Assembly: GCF_040801915.1 (NCBI RefSeq)
Contig: NZ_JBFMIA010000002.1
Coordinates: forward strand, 372,001 to 436,000
Reading direction: 5' to 3'
From: Jeotgalibacillus marinus
GTDB lineage: Bacteria; Bacillota; Bacilli; Bacillales; Jeotgalibacillaceae
Length of the DNA stretch: 64,000 bases
Shown: piece after piece, positions 1 to 8,655 of the stretch
How positions within the stretch are numbered: the first letter of the stretch is position 1
Layout: each line of letters starts with the position of its first letter
The notes under the pieces: generated by a model
What the model was told of the DNA's origin: nothing
Databases searched by the model: none
What the model saw: the letters and a program-made list of their open reading frames with translations, nothing else
Made by a program: the position numbers and the translations under genes

Positions 1-667
1 AATCGCCAATGATTTGAGCGTTATTCACAATATTTGTGTGCGTCAACATGACTCCTTTTGGAAACCCAGTTGTTCCAGATGTATATTGAATGTTGATGAC
101 ATCGTCATGATGAAGCATTTTCAATCTAGTATTCAGTTGTTCATCCGATACGTGATGAGCAAAGGATTCAAACTGACTCCACGTATAAATACCCGCATAC
201 TCGCTTTCACTCATCACAATCACACGTTTAAAGTGCGGAAATTTCTTCGAACGAATATTACCTTTTTTAGATGATGCTATTTCAGGGCATATCGAATTAA
301 TGATGTCTATGTAGGATGTTCCTTTAAATTCTTCCCCTAAAATGAGTGTCGTTGCATCTGATTGATCCAACAAATACGCCAATTCATTTTCTTGATAATT
401 AGTATTGACGGTCACTAACACAGCACCCATTTTCCCGGTTGCAAATTGACTAAGAAGCCATTCTTTTTTATTGTCGGACCAAATGGCTACATGTTCACCT
501 TTAGCAATCCCCATCCCCATAAAAGCTTTTGCTAATTGATCTGTTTCATGATCAAATTCCTCATACGTTTTTCTGATCCTATGTTCTGGATATACATATG
601 CTTCCGTTTGAGGATAGTTTTTCGCTATTTCTCGAACTACGCTTCCTACGGTTTGATGCTTTAACAT
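1..667 (-). CDS. AMP-binding acyl-CoA synthetase (3' part beyond window)
   Basis: Reading leftward from an ATG at 667 there are about 222 open codons that run off the left edge. The product starts MLKHQTVGSVVREIAKNYP and near residues 199-213 carries YTSGTTGFPKGVMLTH, the P-loop (A3) signature of the ANL adenylating superfamily. These enzymes activate a carboxylate with ATP to an acyl-adenylate and then pass it to CoA. The upstream AAAGGGG ribosome site supports the start. A fatty acyl-CoA ligase is the likeliest specificity, but the residues that define the substrate pocket lie mostly in the missing C-terminal part. The family call is firm and the substrate is unknown. Confidence 0.88.
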   Translation of the reverse strand, partial: MLKHQTVGSVVREIAKNYPQTEAYVYPEHRIRKTYEEFDHETDQLAKAFMGMGIAKGEHVAIWSDNKKEWLLSQFATGKMGAVLVTVNTNYQENELAYLLDQSDATTLILGEEFKGTSYIDIINSICPEIASSKKGNIRSKKFPHFKRVIVMSESEYAGIYTWSQFESFAHHVSDEQLNTRLKMLHHDDVINIQYTSGTTGFPKGVMLTHTNIVNNAQIIGD

Positions 668-915
668 CTTCACATCCCCTTTCGACTATTTTTGAATAAA
701 CCTATATTATCATAACATTCAGACTAATTTCATTTAATTTTCGCACTCCTCCTTGTAAAAAGGAATAAGTAGCCGCTTAACAGTAAAAACAAGTCTAATA
801 TTCACTATTTCACTATATAGATTTAAAAATAAAAGTATTTGTTCACTGATTAACTCTTTCACGTTTTCACTGCTCTACTACACCGTAGAAAATAAAACCG
901 ATAGGAGGCAATGAG

Positions 916-1482
916 ATGGCTGGGCTCCAGCGATGGTCACAACGTTTTTACCAATACGGAAACCTCTATGTCCTACTGAGCGCTTTAGCCATATTTACTA
1001 TTTTCATCACGATTATCTTACCATCGGAAGCCGAAACATTAGCAGCAAAAACAAGTAGTAATCGTTCTCCAGATACCACACTTTTTTATTCAGCAGAAGA
1101 GCTATATGACATTGCCGAAGAATACGGTGATGAAGGACGTGCTGCCTATGTCCACTCTCGCTATACGTTTGATGTGGTATGGCCTCTCGCCTTCACCTTC
1201 TTCTTAACAGCAGGAATGTCCTTTTTCTTCAGGCCATTAACGTTCTCTAAATGGAAGCTCATCAACCTCTTGCCGATCGTAGGAATGCTATTCGACTTCT
1301 TAGAAAACACCGCCGCTTCCATTGTCATGCTGCGCTTTCCTTCTACCACTCACGTCATTGCCCTGTTCACTCCTTTTTTCACCTTACAAAAATGGCTGTT
1401 CATTTTTGCAAGCTTTACCCTTCTTTTCGTAGCACTTATTTATCGTGTGATTCATACCATTAAAAAAAGAAAGTCGCTGTGA
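916..1482 (+). CDS. four-TM membrane protein of unknown function
   Basis: The 188-residue product has four hydrophobic segments (about residues 17-37, 88-108, 116-138 and 152-178) and an acidic extracytoplasmic loop between the first two, containing EELYDIAEEYGDEGR. It ends in a basic tail, HTIKKRKSL. GGAGG at 904-908 lies seven bases before the ATG. I recognise no enzymatic motif. The last codons form the left arm of a terminator hairpin, so the transcript probably carries this gene alone. It is convergent with the methyltransferase to its right. Confidence 0.75.
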   Translation: MAGLQRWSQRFYQYGNLYVLLSALAIFTIFITIILPSEAETLAAKTSSNRSPDTTLFYSAEELYDIAEEYGDEGRAAYVHSRYTFDVVWPLAFTFFLTAGMSFFFRPLTFSKWKLINLLPIVGMLFDFLENTAASIVMLRFPSTTHVIALFTPFFTLQKWLFIFASFTLLFVALIYRVIHTIKKRKSL

Positions 1483-1497
1483 GTGCGGCTTTCTTTT
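1465..1497 (+). terminator. intrinsic terminator overlapping the end of the membrane protein gene
   Basis: The arms AAAAGAAAGTCGC and GCGGCTTTCTTTT flank a seven-base loop. The right arm ends in a T-run and the left arm starts with an A-run, so it can work in both directions. The stop codon lies in the loop. Confidence 0.7.
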
Positions 1498-1542
1498 CTA
1501 GGAATTTATTTAGTTGATCTGAACAAATCGATTTCTACGAAT

Positions 1543-2148
1543 TTATAACAACCGAAAAATAACAAACCGCTCATTTTCATCTTGTTCATATCGCTTCGGC
1601 ACCCTTACTTCCATGAATAATTCAAAAGCCGTTCGATCGTGGAGAAACTGCAAATATTCCGAGGTTGGATAATAAAGTATCAGATCTACCGCACGTGGCT
1701 CTTGTTCAACCGACCGCAAAATATTGTTAACTACCTTCATGAAGATCTGAATCGAGAATGGATTAAAGAAATAAAACTTATTTTGAGCTCTCTCTACCCC
1801 ATACTCTTCCGCAAGGCATCGTTCAAAAAGGACGCTCCCAGTTGTTTTCTTAACCTTTTGCATATAGCTTGCCTGATTTTCTAACGACTCTTGGTATAGG
1901 TGACCATTCACGTCCACCCCTGTCACGGTCAGTTGAAAATGGTGATGCAGAAAAAAAGAAACCCTACCTTTCCCGCAGCCGTAATCCACCAGATCATCTG
2001 TCCACTTCAGTTCATACTCCTCAACTAGTACTTCCAGTGCATCATATGGCGTTGCCTCATACCGATTTTGATGAACCGATCCACTCAACGCCTGCAGCCC
2101 ACTAGACGTCTTGATTCTTAACATGCGATCATACGCGTGTTCGTTCAT
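1543..2148 (-). CDS. class I SAM-dependent methyltransferase
   Basis: The 201-residue protein contains VDYGCGKGRVSFFLHHHF near residues 55-72. This is the glycine-rich motif I that binds S-adenosylmethionine in Rossmann-fold methyltransferases, and GVDVNGHLYQ follows as the beta-2 acidic motif. FYFFNPFSIQIF near residues 124-135 sits where motif IV is expected. The motif is closer to small-molecule or protein methyltransferases than to RNA-specific families. The substrate cannot be told from the sequence. It is transcribed alone and divergently from nothing obvious. Confidence 0.8.
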   Translation of the reverse strand: MNEHAYDRMLRIKTSSGLQALSGSVHQNRYEATPYDALEVLVEEYELKWTDDLVDYGCGKGRVSFFLHHHFQLTVTGVDVNGHLYQESLENQASYMQKVKKTTGSVLFERCLAEEYGVERAQNKFYFFNPFSIQIFMKVVNNILRSVEQEPRAVDLILYYPTSEYLQFLHDRTAFELFMEVRVPKRYEQDENERFVIFRLL

Positions 2149-2202
2149 AAGATGACTCCTGTCTACTAACTAATTTACTCGTTCTTTAAACAAATCATAA
2201 AA

Positions 2203-2775
2203 TCATTTGTCACGGTCACTTAATGCCTTTATATACCGCTTGGCTGAACGTTGTACTACTTCATCTGCATTGTTTTTTACAATTCGATGGAAAGCGTTGT
2301 ATAGCCGCTCAAACTTTAATGGTTCTACTATTCTCGCCATTTGTCCTACTTTACTCGCAGGCAGAGGAATTAGATTTGGGTAACTATACATAAAACTAAC
2401 CCAATTACGATCAGCAACGACTTGAATAATATCACCTGTCAAAAGAACATTGTCATTTCCTACTTTGAAGAGAAGCGTTCCACACTCAAAATGTCCACCT
2501 AATCGATAAAGAGTAATGTTTTCAGATAAGGAAAGTGTTTCACCTTCCCAGAACACAATACGACGATCTGATCGCTGAACCCACTGACGATCGCTTTCAT
2601 GTATGTAAACGTTACAGTCAAAAGCTTCCGCCCACTCTATTTGAGCTGAATAATAATGGGGATGTGATAAAGCAATGCCTTGAATCCCCCCGATTTTATT
2701 GATTTCCTCAATGGTTTTTCCATCAACATTCGAGGTTTGCAACAGTACTAGATAAGTGAATGAGAATAAAACCAT
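2203..2775 (-). pseudogene. MBL-fold metallo-hydrolase, N-terminally truncated
   Basis: The 190-codon frame carries the metallo-beta-lactamase motif II as SHPHYYS (near residue 38), a GGHFECG stretch and LLTGDIIQVV, the metal-binding parts of the MBL fold. Family members that I recall have about 60 more residues before this point, including the first beta strands. Here the frame starts with a hydrophobic, non-homologous MVLFSFTYLV just after the stop codon of the upstream membrane gene. I infer a deletion that fused the two genes and removed the start. The remaining protein may be unstable or inactive. It is the last gene of the PspC operon. Confidence 0.6.
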
Positions 2776-2776
2776 T

Positions 2777-3064
2777 TTACTTATTAAAAATCCAGATAGA
2801 AATGAACGCTACAAACAGTAGCCCCCAGACTACCATTTCTTTTATTTTACTTTTATCGCTCATTTCTTTCTTGTATACATGCCAATATACATGTCTAAGA
2901 GTAATAATAATACCGTATAAATACAAAAAGATATATATGACGATCATGTTGAATGTTAGTTCATCAGATAAAATAACATGAAAGAAAAAAATAGGAATCA
3001 TTATCCCTATAAATCCACCCAAAGGGACTGTTATATATGCTTTCCACATATTTTTTTTATTCAA
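2777..3064 (-). CDS. small membrane protein, three TM segments
   Basis: The 95-residue product has hydrophobic segments at about 10-30, 38-58 and 73-92 with a basic loop (HVYKKEMSDKSKIKE) between the last two. It begins 12 bases after the PspC-domain gene and is presumably co-transcribed with it. No motif is recognised. Its stop codon lies directly beside the start of the truncated hydrolase frame, which marks a probable deletion junction. Confidence 0.6.
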   Translation of the reverse strand: MNKKNMWKAYITVPLGGFIGIMIPIFFFHVILSDELTFNMIVIYIFLYLYGIIITLRHVYWHVYKKEMSDKSKIKEMVVWGLLFVAFISIWIFNK

Positions 3065-3076
3065 ATTAAGATCCTC

Positions 3077-3262
3077 CTACAGTGTTATTTTCTCCTCCAA
3101 TGTAAAATTAAGTACGAAGTAAACAACTATCGTAAGAGGCATAAACAAACCAATCAAAAAGATAATTCGTACATTCGTACTCAACATTCCAAAAAACTCC
3201 GCTATTCCTCCACAAACCCCAGTAAACACTTTGTCTGTTGATGATATCATTAGTTTACTCAT
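3077..3262 (-). CDS. PspC-domain membrane protein
   Basis: This short protein of 61 residues reads MSKLMISSTDKVFTGVCGG, then IAEFFG and a single TM helix. That is the PspC pattern (K-x-x-x-GVCGGIAEyf followed by a hydrophobic helix) of proteins that respond to envelope stress. I moved the start 12 codons inside the longest frame because AAAGGAGAT lies seven bases before this ATG. It heads an operon with the small membrane protein and the truncated MBL hydrolase. Confidence 0.85.
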   Translation of the reverse strand: MSKLMISSTDKVFTGVCGGIAEFFGMLSTNVRIIFLIGLFMPLTIVVYFVLNFTLEEKITL

Positions 3263-3343
3263 TTTTATATCTCCTTTCACAGAAAACCCCTCCACCAACT
3301 CTAGCTCCTTAAGATTTTTTGTCGGAAAACACCGAACGAAATG

Positions 3344-3407
3344 AGTGATTACTCACTTCTTTAAATCCAATAAAACCACTATACTATTAGTAAGTGATTA
3401 CTCACTT
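3344..3407 (+). promoter_or_regulatory. twin operators and promoter of the ABC exporter
   Basis: The 15-mer AGTGATTACTCACTT occurs exactly twice, at 3344-3358 and 3393-3407. Each copy is nearly palindromic (arms AGTGA and TCACT). Between them lies TATACT at 3380-3385, a good -10 box, with a weak TTCTTT 17 bases upstream. One operator therefore covers the -35 side and the other the transcription start. I infer repression by the TetR-type protein encoded downstream; the link itself is not proved by sequence. Confidence 0.7.
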
Positions 3408-3421
3408 TATAAAAGGGGTGA

Positions 3422-4153
3422 ATGCTAGTGGAATCATCAAAAGGGATTGTAGGAATTCATAATGTTTCAAAATGCTATGGGAAAGAACATGTTCTTAAAA
3501 AGATTGATCTAGACATCATGAAGGGAGAAATTTTCGGTTTACTTGGTCCTTCAGGAGCTGGAAAAACAACGCTTGTAAAACAATTAGTCGGCTTGGACCT
3601 CCCTTCAGCCGGTGATATTTTTATTTTCAAAGAGGAGATACCTTCATTAAAACTGATCGAAAGAATAGGGTACATGGCCCAGTCCGATGCTCTTTATACA
3701 GAACTAACAGCGAAAGAAAATCTTGAATTTTTTGCAGCTCTTTATGGTTTAAAAGGGAGCAAAAAGAAGGAACGAATGAAAGAGGTCATGGATATTGTCC
3801 AATTAACCGATCATCTGAAAAAACTCGTTTCTAATTACTCTGGAGGGATGAAGAGAAGACTTTCTTTAGCCATTGCGCTATTGCATGATCCTGAACTTTT
3901 AATCCTAGATGAACCAACTGTAGGGATCGATCCCGTTTTAAGAAAGAGCATTTGGAGTGCATTTTACACATTAAAAGAAAAAGGGACCACTATTATTGTT
4001 ACAACGCATGTAATGGATGAAGCAGAGAAATGCGATCGTTTAGGCATGATCCGTACCGGAGAATTAATTGCTGTAGGTACACCAGAACAACTAAAACAAG
4101 TAACGAAATCCTCTAGTATTGAAGAAGCATTTCTTGTGTATGGAGGTGCTTAA
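3422..4153 (+). CDS. ABC transporter ATP-binding protein
   Basis: The 243-residue protein has a full ABC ATPase set: Walker A GPSGAGKTT at 42-50, signature YSGGM at 139-143, Walker B LLILDEP at 159-165 and the switch histidine in VTTHVMDEAEK. The pattern is that of the ABC-2 exporter group (DrrA, CcmA and Nod-type). It energises the permease encoded directly downstream. The ribosome site AAGGGGTG could also serve a GTG two codons later. The gene follows the twin operators, so expression is probably induced by a ligand of the TetR-type protein. Confidence 0.92.
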   Translation: MLVESSKGIVGIHNVSKCYGKEHVLKKIDLDIMKGEIFGLLGPSGAGKTTLVKQLVGLDLPSAGDIFIFKEEIPSLKLIERIGYMAQSDALYTELTAKENLEFFAALYGLKGSKKKERMKEVMDIVQLTDHLKKLVSNYSGGMKRRLSLAIALLHDPELLILDEPTVGIDPVLRKSIWSAFYTLKEKGTTIIVTTHVMDEAEKCDRLGMIRTGELIAVGTPEQLKQVTKSSSIEEAFLVYGGA

Positions 4154-4154
4154 A

Positions 4155-5183
4155 ATGAGAGTATTTGCTTTAGTGATAAGAATATTGAGACAACTCATAC
4201 GTGACAAACGAACAATGGCTTTGTTAATTTTTGCTCCTATCTTAGTATTAACGATGCTTCACCTTGTTTTTAATGGAGATGATTATGTTCCAACAATAGG
4301 GATTGTCGATATACCTGATCCTATCTTAGAAAAATTGGACCTAAAAGATGTAGATATTAAGACATATTCCGACACAGACGCAGCAACGAATGATTTAGCT
4401 TCACAAAAACTAGATGGCTATTTATTTTTTGAAAATAATGCTCCCGACATCGTCCTAGAGGGAAGTGACCCAAGTATAAACGCGGCTACGATGATGAGTT
4501 TACAAGAAGCTTTACAGCCGCTTCAAGGCAATGTTATGTCGGTTGAACCTAGTACGGAATACCTACATGGGTCTGGTGATATGGGGCAATTCGATTACTT
4601 CGGTCCTGTACTGCTCGGTTTTTTCGTATTTTTCTTTGTCTTTCTCATAGCTGGGGTTTCTTTTCTTAGAGAACGAACAACTGGAACGCTTGAACGACTT
4701 TTGTCTAGTCCGTTAAGAAGGTGGGAAATCGTCCTTGGCTATGTGCTCAGCTTCGGAATCTTTACAACGATTCAAGCTACTATTATTGCTTCTTATGTCA
4801 TTTATGTTCTAGGGATGCTCATGGAAGGTTCCTTTATCAATGTTCTAATCATCACCTTATTACTTTCTCTCACAGCATTAACTTTAGGAATTCTACTATC
4901 TTCATTTGCGAATAACGAATTGCAAATGATGCAATTCATTCCATTAGTAATTGTTCCGCAAATTTTCTTCTCTGGCCTGTTTAATTTAGATACAATTTCG
5001 GATTGGCTTAGTTGGATTGGACCACTTACTCCTTTGTATTATGCGGCTGATGCATTACGAAATGTAATGGTACGAGGATACGGTTTTAATGATATATATA
5101 CAGAATTACTTATATTAGCAGGATTCCCTCTTCTTTTTATGACGCTAAACATTTTAGCACTAAAAAAATATCGAAAAATATAG
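4155..5183 (+). CDS. ABC-2 type permease
   Basis: The 342-residue protein has an N-terminal TM helix (residues 9-40), a large extracytoplasmic domain to about 150, and five more TM helices. The ABC-2 signature region FLRERTTGTLERLLSSPLRR sits after the second helix. This is the YhgE/NatB/DrrB-like exporter layout with fused ectodomain. GGAGGTG at 4142-4148 and the ATG at 4155, one base after the ATPase stop, fix the start. Substrates of such systems are drugs, sodium ions or lipids; none can be chosen here. Confidence 0.9.
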   Translation: MRVFALVIRILRQLIRDKRTMALLIFAPILVLTMLHLVFNGDDYVPTIGIVDIPDPILEKLDLKDVDIKTYSDTDAATNDLASQKLDGYLFFENNAPDIVLEGSDPSINAATMMSLQEALQPLQGNVMSVEPSTEYLHGSGDMGQFDYFGPVLLGFFVFFFVFLIAGVSFLRERTTGTLERLLSSPLRRWEIVLGYVLSFGIFTTIQATIIASYVIYVLGMLMEGSFINVLIITLLLSLTALTLGILLSSFANNELQMMQFIPLVIVPQIFFSGLFNLDTISDWLSWIGPLTPLYYAADALRNVMVRGYGFNDIYTELLILAGFPLLFMTLNILALKKYRKI

Positions 5184-5257
5184 ATGATGATCGAACTTTC
5201 CCTTGTTCCTGAATTATATACAATATAGCGTAAGTACGGATCGTAAAGGAGCTTAAC

Positions 5258-5911
5258 ATGTCTGATGACACAAAAATATTCGAAGAGCTTTTTGATGAGA
5301 ATAAAAAATTAACAGAAAAACAAAAAAAAATCATTGCTGCAGCTATTGAGTCCTTTGCAGAAAAAGGATACGCAGCCACATCAACGAGTGAGATAGCAAA
5401 CAAAGCGGGGGTCGCAGAGGGGACCATTTTCAGACACTATAAAACAAAAAAAGACTTGCTTTTAGCGATTGCCAGTCCCGTAATGGCTAAGTTCCTTGCT
5501 CCGTTTGTCATTAAAGATTTAAATAAAGTATTAAACCAAAAATATGAACACTATGAAGACTTTATGAAAGCAATGATCAAAAACCGAGCATTGTTTCTGA
5601 AGGAGAATATTCCTCTATTTCGGATCTTAATACAAGAGATACCTTTTCAGCCTGAACTTAAAGAACAATTCACAGAGCATGTTGCACAGAAAATCATCGA
5701 CCGGCTTGAAAAAACAATTAATCATTACCAAGAAAAAGGACAAATTATCGAAATGCCCACCTACACCGTCATGCGAGTGACAATATCCACCATATTCGGG
5801 TATTTAATTGCTCGCTATATTCTCGCTCCAGAGGGGGATTGGGATGACGAAGTAGAAATTAATCGAACGGTGGAAATCTTAATGCATGGTTTAGCACCAA
5901 AAGAAGCATGA
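5258..5911 (+). CDS. TetR/AcrR family transcriptional regulator
   Basis: The 217-residue product has a 20-residue leader followed by a TetR helix-turn-helix: KIIAAAIESFAEKGY, TSTSEIANKAGVAEGTIFRHY and then KKDLL. The C-terminal all-helical domain is the ligand and dimer part. It is 74 bases downstream of the ABC permease on the same strand. The twin AGTGATTACTCACTT sites in front of the exporter make it a likely local repressor. The distance leaves room for an own promoter, but I see no further operator there. Confidence 0.9.
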   Translation: MSDDTKIFEELFDENKKLTEKQKKIIAAAIESFAEKGYAATSTSEIANKAGVAEGTIFRHYKTKKDLLLAIASPVMAKFLAPFVIKDLNKVLNQKYEHYEDFMKAMIKNRALFLKENIPLFRILIQEIPFQPELKEQFTEHVAQKIIDRLEKTINHYQEKGQIIEMPTYTVMRVTISTIFGYLIARYILAPEGDWDDEVEINRTVEILMHGLAPKEA

Positions 5912-5926
5912 CAATAGGATTTGTGA

Positions 5927-5963
5927 AAAAAGCGTTACGGGTGACTATCCCGTAACGCTTTTT
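5927..5963. terminator. bidirectional terminator between tetR-like gene and phosphatase gene
   Basis: A 15-base perfect stem, AAAAAGCGTTACGGG pairing with CCCGTAACGCTTTTT, surrounds a seven-base loop. A-run and T-run on the two sides serve both convergent genes. Confidence 0.9.
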
Positions 5964-5967
5964 CCTG

Positions 5968-6825
5968 TTATTCAATCGCTTCTAATATAGCCTTTGCCAC
6001 GCCACTTTCATTATTCGTTAATGTAACAAAGTCACAGTTTTTCTTTATGTCCTCTGCTGCATTTCCCATCGCTACAGAGCGCCCCGCTATTTCAAACATT
6101 GAAATATCATTGTAGTTGTCACCAATTGCCACCGTATCTTCAAGATCGATCTGCTTTTCTTTAGCAAATGCCTCTAATGCTTTCCCTTTTTGTGCATTTA
6201 CACTGTTAACCTCAATATTTCCATGTCCAGATGAAGTAATTGCCGTGCCAGGCAACTTATCTAAAAGTTTTTGTGCATTTGAGCGAAGATCCTCATCAAA
6301 GGAAAAAGCCAATAATTTATATACCTCATGTTGATCGCTACGTATTAATTCTTCATAATCGTCTATTTTTCGAACTAGACCTTTATGAAATCGACCTTCT
6401 GCCACTTTCAGTATGTCTTGTATATTTAACTCAGGATTATCAATATGGTAAATTTCAGAAATAACTGTAACAGCCTTATCATCATCTATTGTATATGTCC
6501 CGTGATTTGTATAGATTTCAAAGTAAATTCCTTTGTCCTTTAATATCCCCATCGCTGTTTTAGTAATCTCTTTATCTAATGGATTTGAAGCCAAAATATC
6601 ACCTTTTGTCGACCTTGCTTCTGCACCATTCACACATAGAACTGGACAAGAAACTCCTGCTTCATCGAGCACATAACGTGCCTCTTTATACGATCTCCCT
6701 GTTGCAATGACTACTTCAACCCCTAAAGATTGTGCTTTAGCGACCGCTTCCAAGTTTTGATCTGAAACTTGTTGAGCTGAGTTCAAAAGCGTGCCATCCA
6801 TATCAATTGCAATACATCTTACCAT
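5968..6825 (-). CDS. Cof-type HAD-superfamily phosphatase
   Basis: The 285-residue protein starts with IAIDMDGTLLN, the DxDGT nucleophile motif of HAD hydrolases (D8 and D10), has VIATGRS as motif II, a conserved lysine region GKALEAFAK, and IGDNYNDISMF as motif IV. The long cap between motifs II and III is the C2b type of the Cof/YwpJ/YidA group, which dephosphorylates sugar phosphates, FMN or related compounds. The real substrate is not predictable. It stands alone and shares a bidirectional terminator with the TetR-type gene. Confidence 0.92.
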   Translation of the reverse strand: MVRCIAIDMDGTLLNSAQQVSDQNLEAVAKAQSLGVEVVIATGRSYKEARYVLDEAGVSCPVLCVNGAEARSTKGDILASNPLDKEITKTAMGILKDKGIYFEIYTNHGTYTIDDDKAVTVISEIYHIDNPELNIQDILKVAEGRFHKGLVRKIDDYEELIRSDQHEVYKLLAFSFDEDLRSNAQKLLDKLPGTAITSSGHGNIEVNSVNAQKGKALEAFAKEKQIDLEDTVAIGDNYNDISMFEIAGRSVAMGNAAEDIKKNCDFVTLTNNESGVAKAILEAIE

Positions 6826-6966
6826 TCAGTTCACCTTCTATATCTTTTGATTCTACTAGTTTAACACGAATTAATTATTTTATTAAAATCTTATATGTAC
6901 GTGGTTCTTTTATTCATATTAATAATAAGGTTATTAATGCTAATATATTAATTATTTTATAGGCAC

Positions 6967-7015
6967 GCTAAATAACCTTGCCTTCCTCCTATGGTGCAAA
7001 GTTATTTGGCTCTTT
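6967..7015 (+). terminator. orphan rho-independent terminator on the + strand
   Basis: GCTAAATAACCTTGC (6967-6981) pairs with GCAAAGTTATTTGGC (6996-7010) and is followed by TCTTTTT. No + strand gene precedes it: the 140 bases upstream are AT-rich without an open frame. It may end a small RNA or be left from a lost gene. Confidence 0.6.
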
Positions 7016-7075
7016 TTATTAAATTTAGTTACTACATACTCCAATTTTGTGTAACTAATCATTTTCTTAAAAGGG

Positions 7076-7975
7076 TCAAGAGCTAACCATCTGACCACCA
7101 TTCACGTGTAAGACTTGACCACTAACATAACGAGAATCATTCGATGCTAAATATACATAAGTAGGAGCAAGTTCAAACGGTTGGCCAGCTCTTTTCATTG
7201 GTGTATTCGTTCCATAAACCATTACATCTTTTGCAGAAAACGTAGATGGTATAAAAGGTGTCCAAATGAGTCCAGGTGCAACAGCGTTTACACGAATGCC
7301 TTTGTCAGCCAACGATAAAGACAAAGACCTCGTAAATGTAACGATCGCACCTTTGGAGGCAGAATAATCGATTGAATTTGATAGACCTTGACCAGCAACA
7401 ATCGAGGCTGTATTAATAATAGTGTTTCCTGAATTTAAGTGGGGAAGGACTGCTTTCGTTAAAAAGAAAAAGGCGAAGATATTGGTTCGAAATGTCCGTT
7501 CAAGCTGCTCTTTTGTTATATCTAGAATACTATTTTGATTGTATTGAACACCGTGATTATTGACTAATATATCGATTTTCCCAAAAGCTTGGAGGGCTTT
7601 GTCCACGACGAAATTTGACATTTTTTCATCTTGCAAATCCCCTGCAATTAAGATGCATTCTCCTCTAAGCTGCTTAATACGCTCTTCGGTTTCTTTTGCA
7701 TCACGATGCTCATTTAAATAAACGATAACAACCTTAGCTCCTTCTTTCACAAAATGATAAGCAACCGCTCGCCCAATCCCGCTATCCCCACCAGTAATAA
7801 TAGCTACTTTCCCTTGTAATTTCCCCGATCCCCTATAGTAAGGCGATTCGGATATAGGTCTTGGCACCATTACATATTCATAACCCGGATGAATATCTTG
7901 ATGCTGAGGTGGAAATGCGATAGGAACAAGCTTTGTTTGCTTCATATAGCCATAGTTCGGATAAACAGGATACAT
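7076..7975 (-). CDS. SDR family oxidoreductase (spore-type, long N-terminus)
   Basis: The 299-residue protein is a classical short-chain dehydrogenase: cofactor loop TGGDSGIG at 61-68, NNHG at 139-142, and a catalytic set of S191, Y204 and K208 in SIDYSASKG. The 50-residue N-terminal extension rich in Tyr and Pro is typical of the YhdF/YhxC/GS39-like group in Bacillus. I chose the ATG at 7975 because GGAGGAGGG lies nine bases upstream; the longer frame would read through IS6 remnant sequence. Function is probably NAD(P)H-dependent reduction of a sugar or aldehyde during sporulation or stress (inference). Confidence 0.9.
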   Translation of the reverse strand: MYPVYPNYGYMKQTKLVPIAFPPQHQDIHPGYEYVMVPRPISESPYYRGSGKLQGKVAIITGGDSGIGRAVAYHFVKEGAKVVIVYLNEHRDAKETEERIKQLRGECILIAGDLQDEKMSNFVVDKALQAFGKIDILVNNHGVQYNQNSILDITKEQLERTFRTNIFAFFFLTKAVLPHLNSGNTIINTASIVAGQGLSNSIDYSASKGAIVTFTRSLSLSLADKGIRVNAVAPGLIWTPFIPSTFSAKDVMVYGTNTPMKRAGQPFELAPTYVYLASNDSRYVSGQVLHVNGGQMVSS

Positions 7976-8066
7976 ACATAACCCTCCTCCATATGCTCCC
8001 CTTAGGTTATTCGAACTATTATTGAATTGTGTCTTTGAAGATACATCCATTGACCTTTTTCTTTTA

Positions 8067-8240
8067 CATATGTTCATCCACTCTCCAAGGGTCATTGGTT
8101 GTTTTAAGATGACTTCGTACTCTTTCGTCTAATTCAGGACCATATTGATGTACCCAACGCATAATTGGTCTATGAGAAATAGATAAACCCCATTCCTCCA
8201 TCATTTCCACCAAATCACGAAGACTTAGGTTGTACAGTAG
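8067..8240 (-). pseudogene. IS6-family (IS240-like) transposase remnant
   Basis: The leftward frame reads LYNLSLRDLVEMMEEWGLS, then ISHRPIMRWVHQYGPELD and ending TNDPWRVDE. This matches the segment of IS6-family transposases just before the first catalytic aspartate (D of WRVDETY). Both the N-terminal zinc-finger part and the catalytic core are missing, and the remnant runs into the sequence upstream of the SDR gene. It is an immobile relic. Confidence 0.8.
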
Positions 8241-8342
8241 ACTTCACTTTTAGTTAGGGGTACCTACTTAAATCCACCGACATAAATGTGGCTATACTTC
8301 ATATATTGTATAGAAAAAATTTGTTTGAAGAGAGGTTATAAA

Positions 8343-8588
8343 ATGGGAGAAGAACACACTAAATCAACGACCTGTTGTGCTTGTAACGGTGCTGGAATTG
8401 CGTTAGGACTCTTTTCGCTAGGTCTCTTTTTAGTGATATCCACCGCATTGGTCCTATCCGCATTACTTTGGAGTATAACGGCCATTGTGGTCTTAATCAT
8501 CAGTGCTTTTTTGGTACTCATCGTCTTGTTTATGATTTGGAAATTAGTGAATGATTGTGTGTCCAAACGTCGAGGGAAACATTGTTAA
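8343..8588 (+). CDS. small membrane protein with two TM helices
   Basis: The 81-residue product begins MGEEHTKSTTCCACNG, followed by two hydrophobic helices (about 17-38 and 40-67) and a basic tail. The start was placed at 8343 because GAGAGGT precedes it; the longer frame has no ribosome site. The CCxC near the N-terminus could bind metal or be acylated, but I know no family for it. It lies 67 bases before the exported beta-helix gene. Confidence 0.6.
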   Translation: MGEEHTKSTTCCACNGAGIALGLFSLGLFLVISTALVLSALLWSITAIVVLIISAFLVLIVLFMIWKLVNDCVSKRRGKHC

Positions 8589-8655
8589 TCCTAAATTCAT
8601 ATTATTTAATGGGAAGAGCATTCCTTCCCCTTTTTAATAGAAAAGTGGTGAAAAT

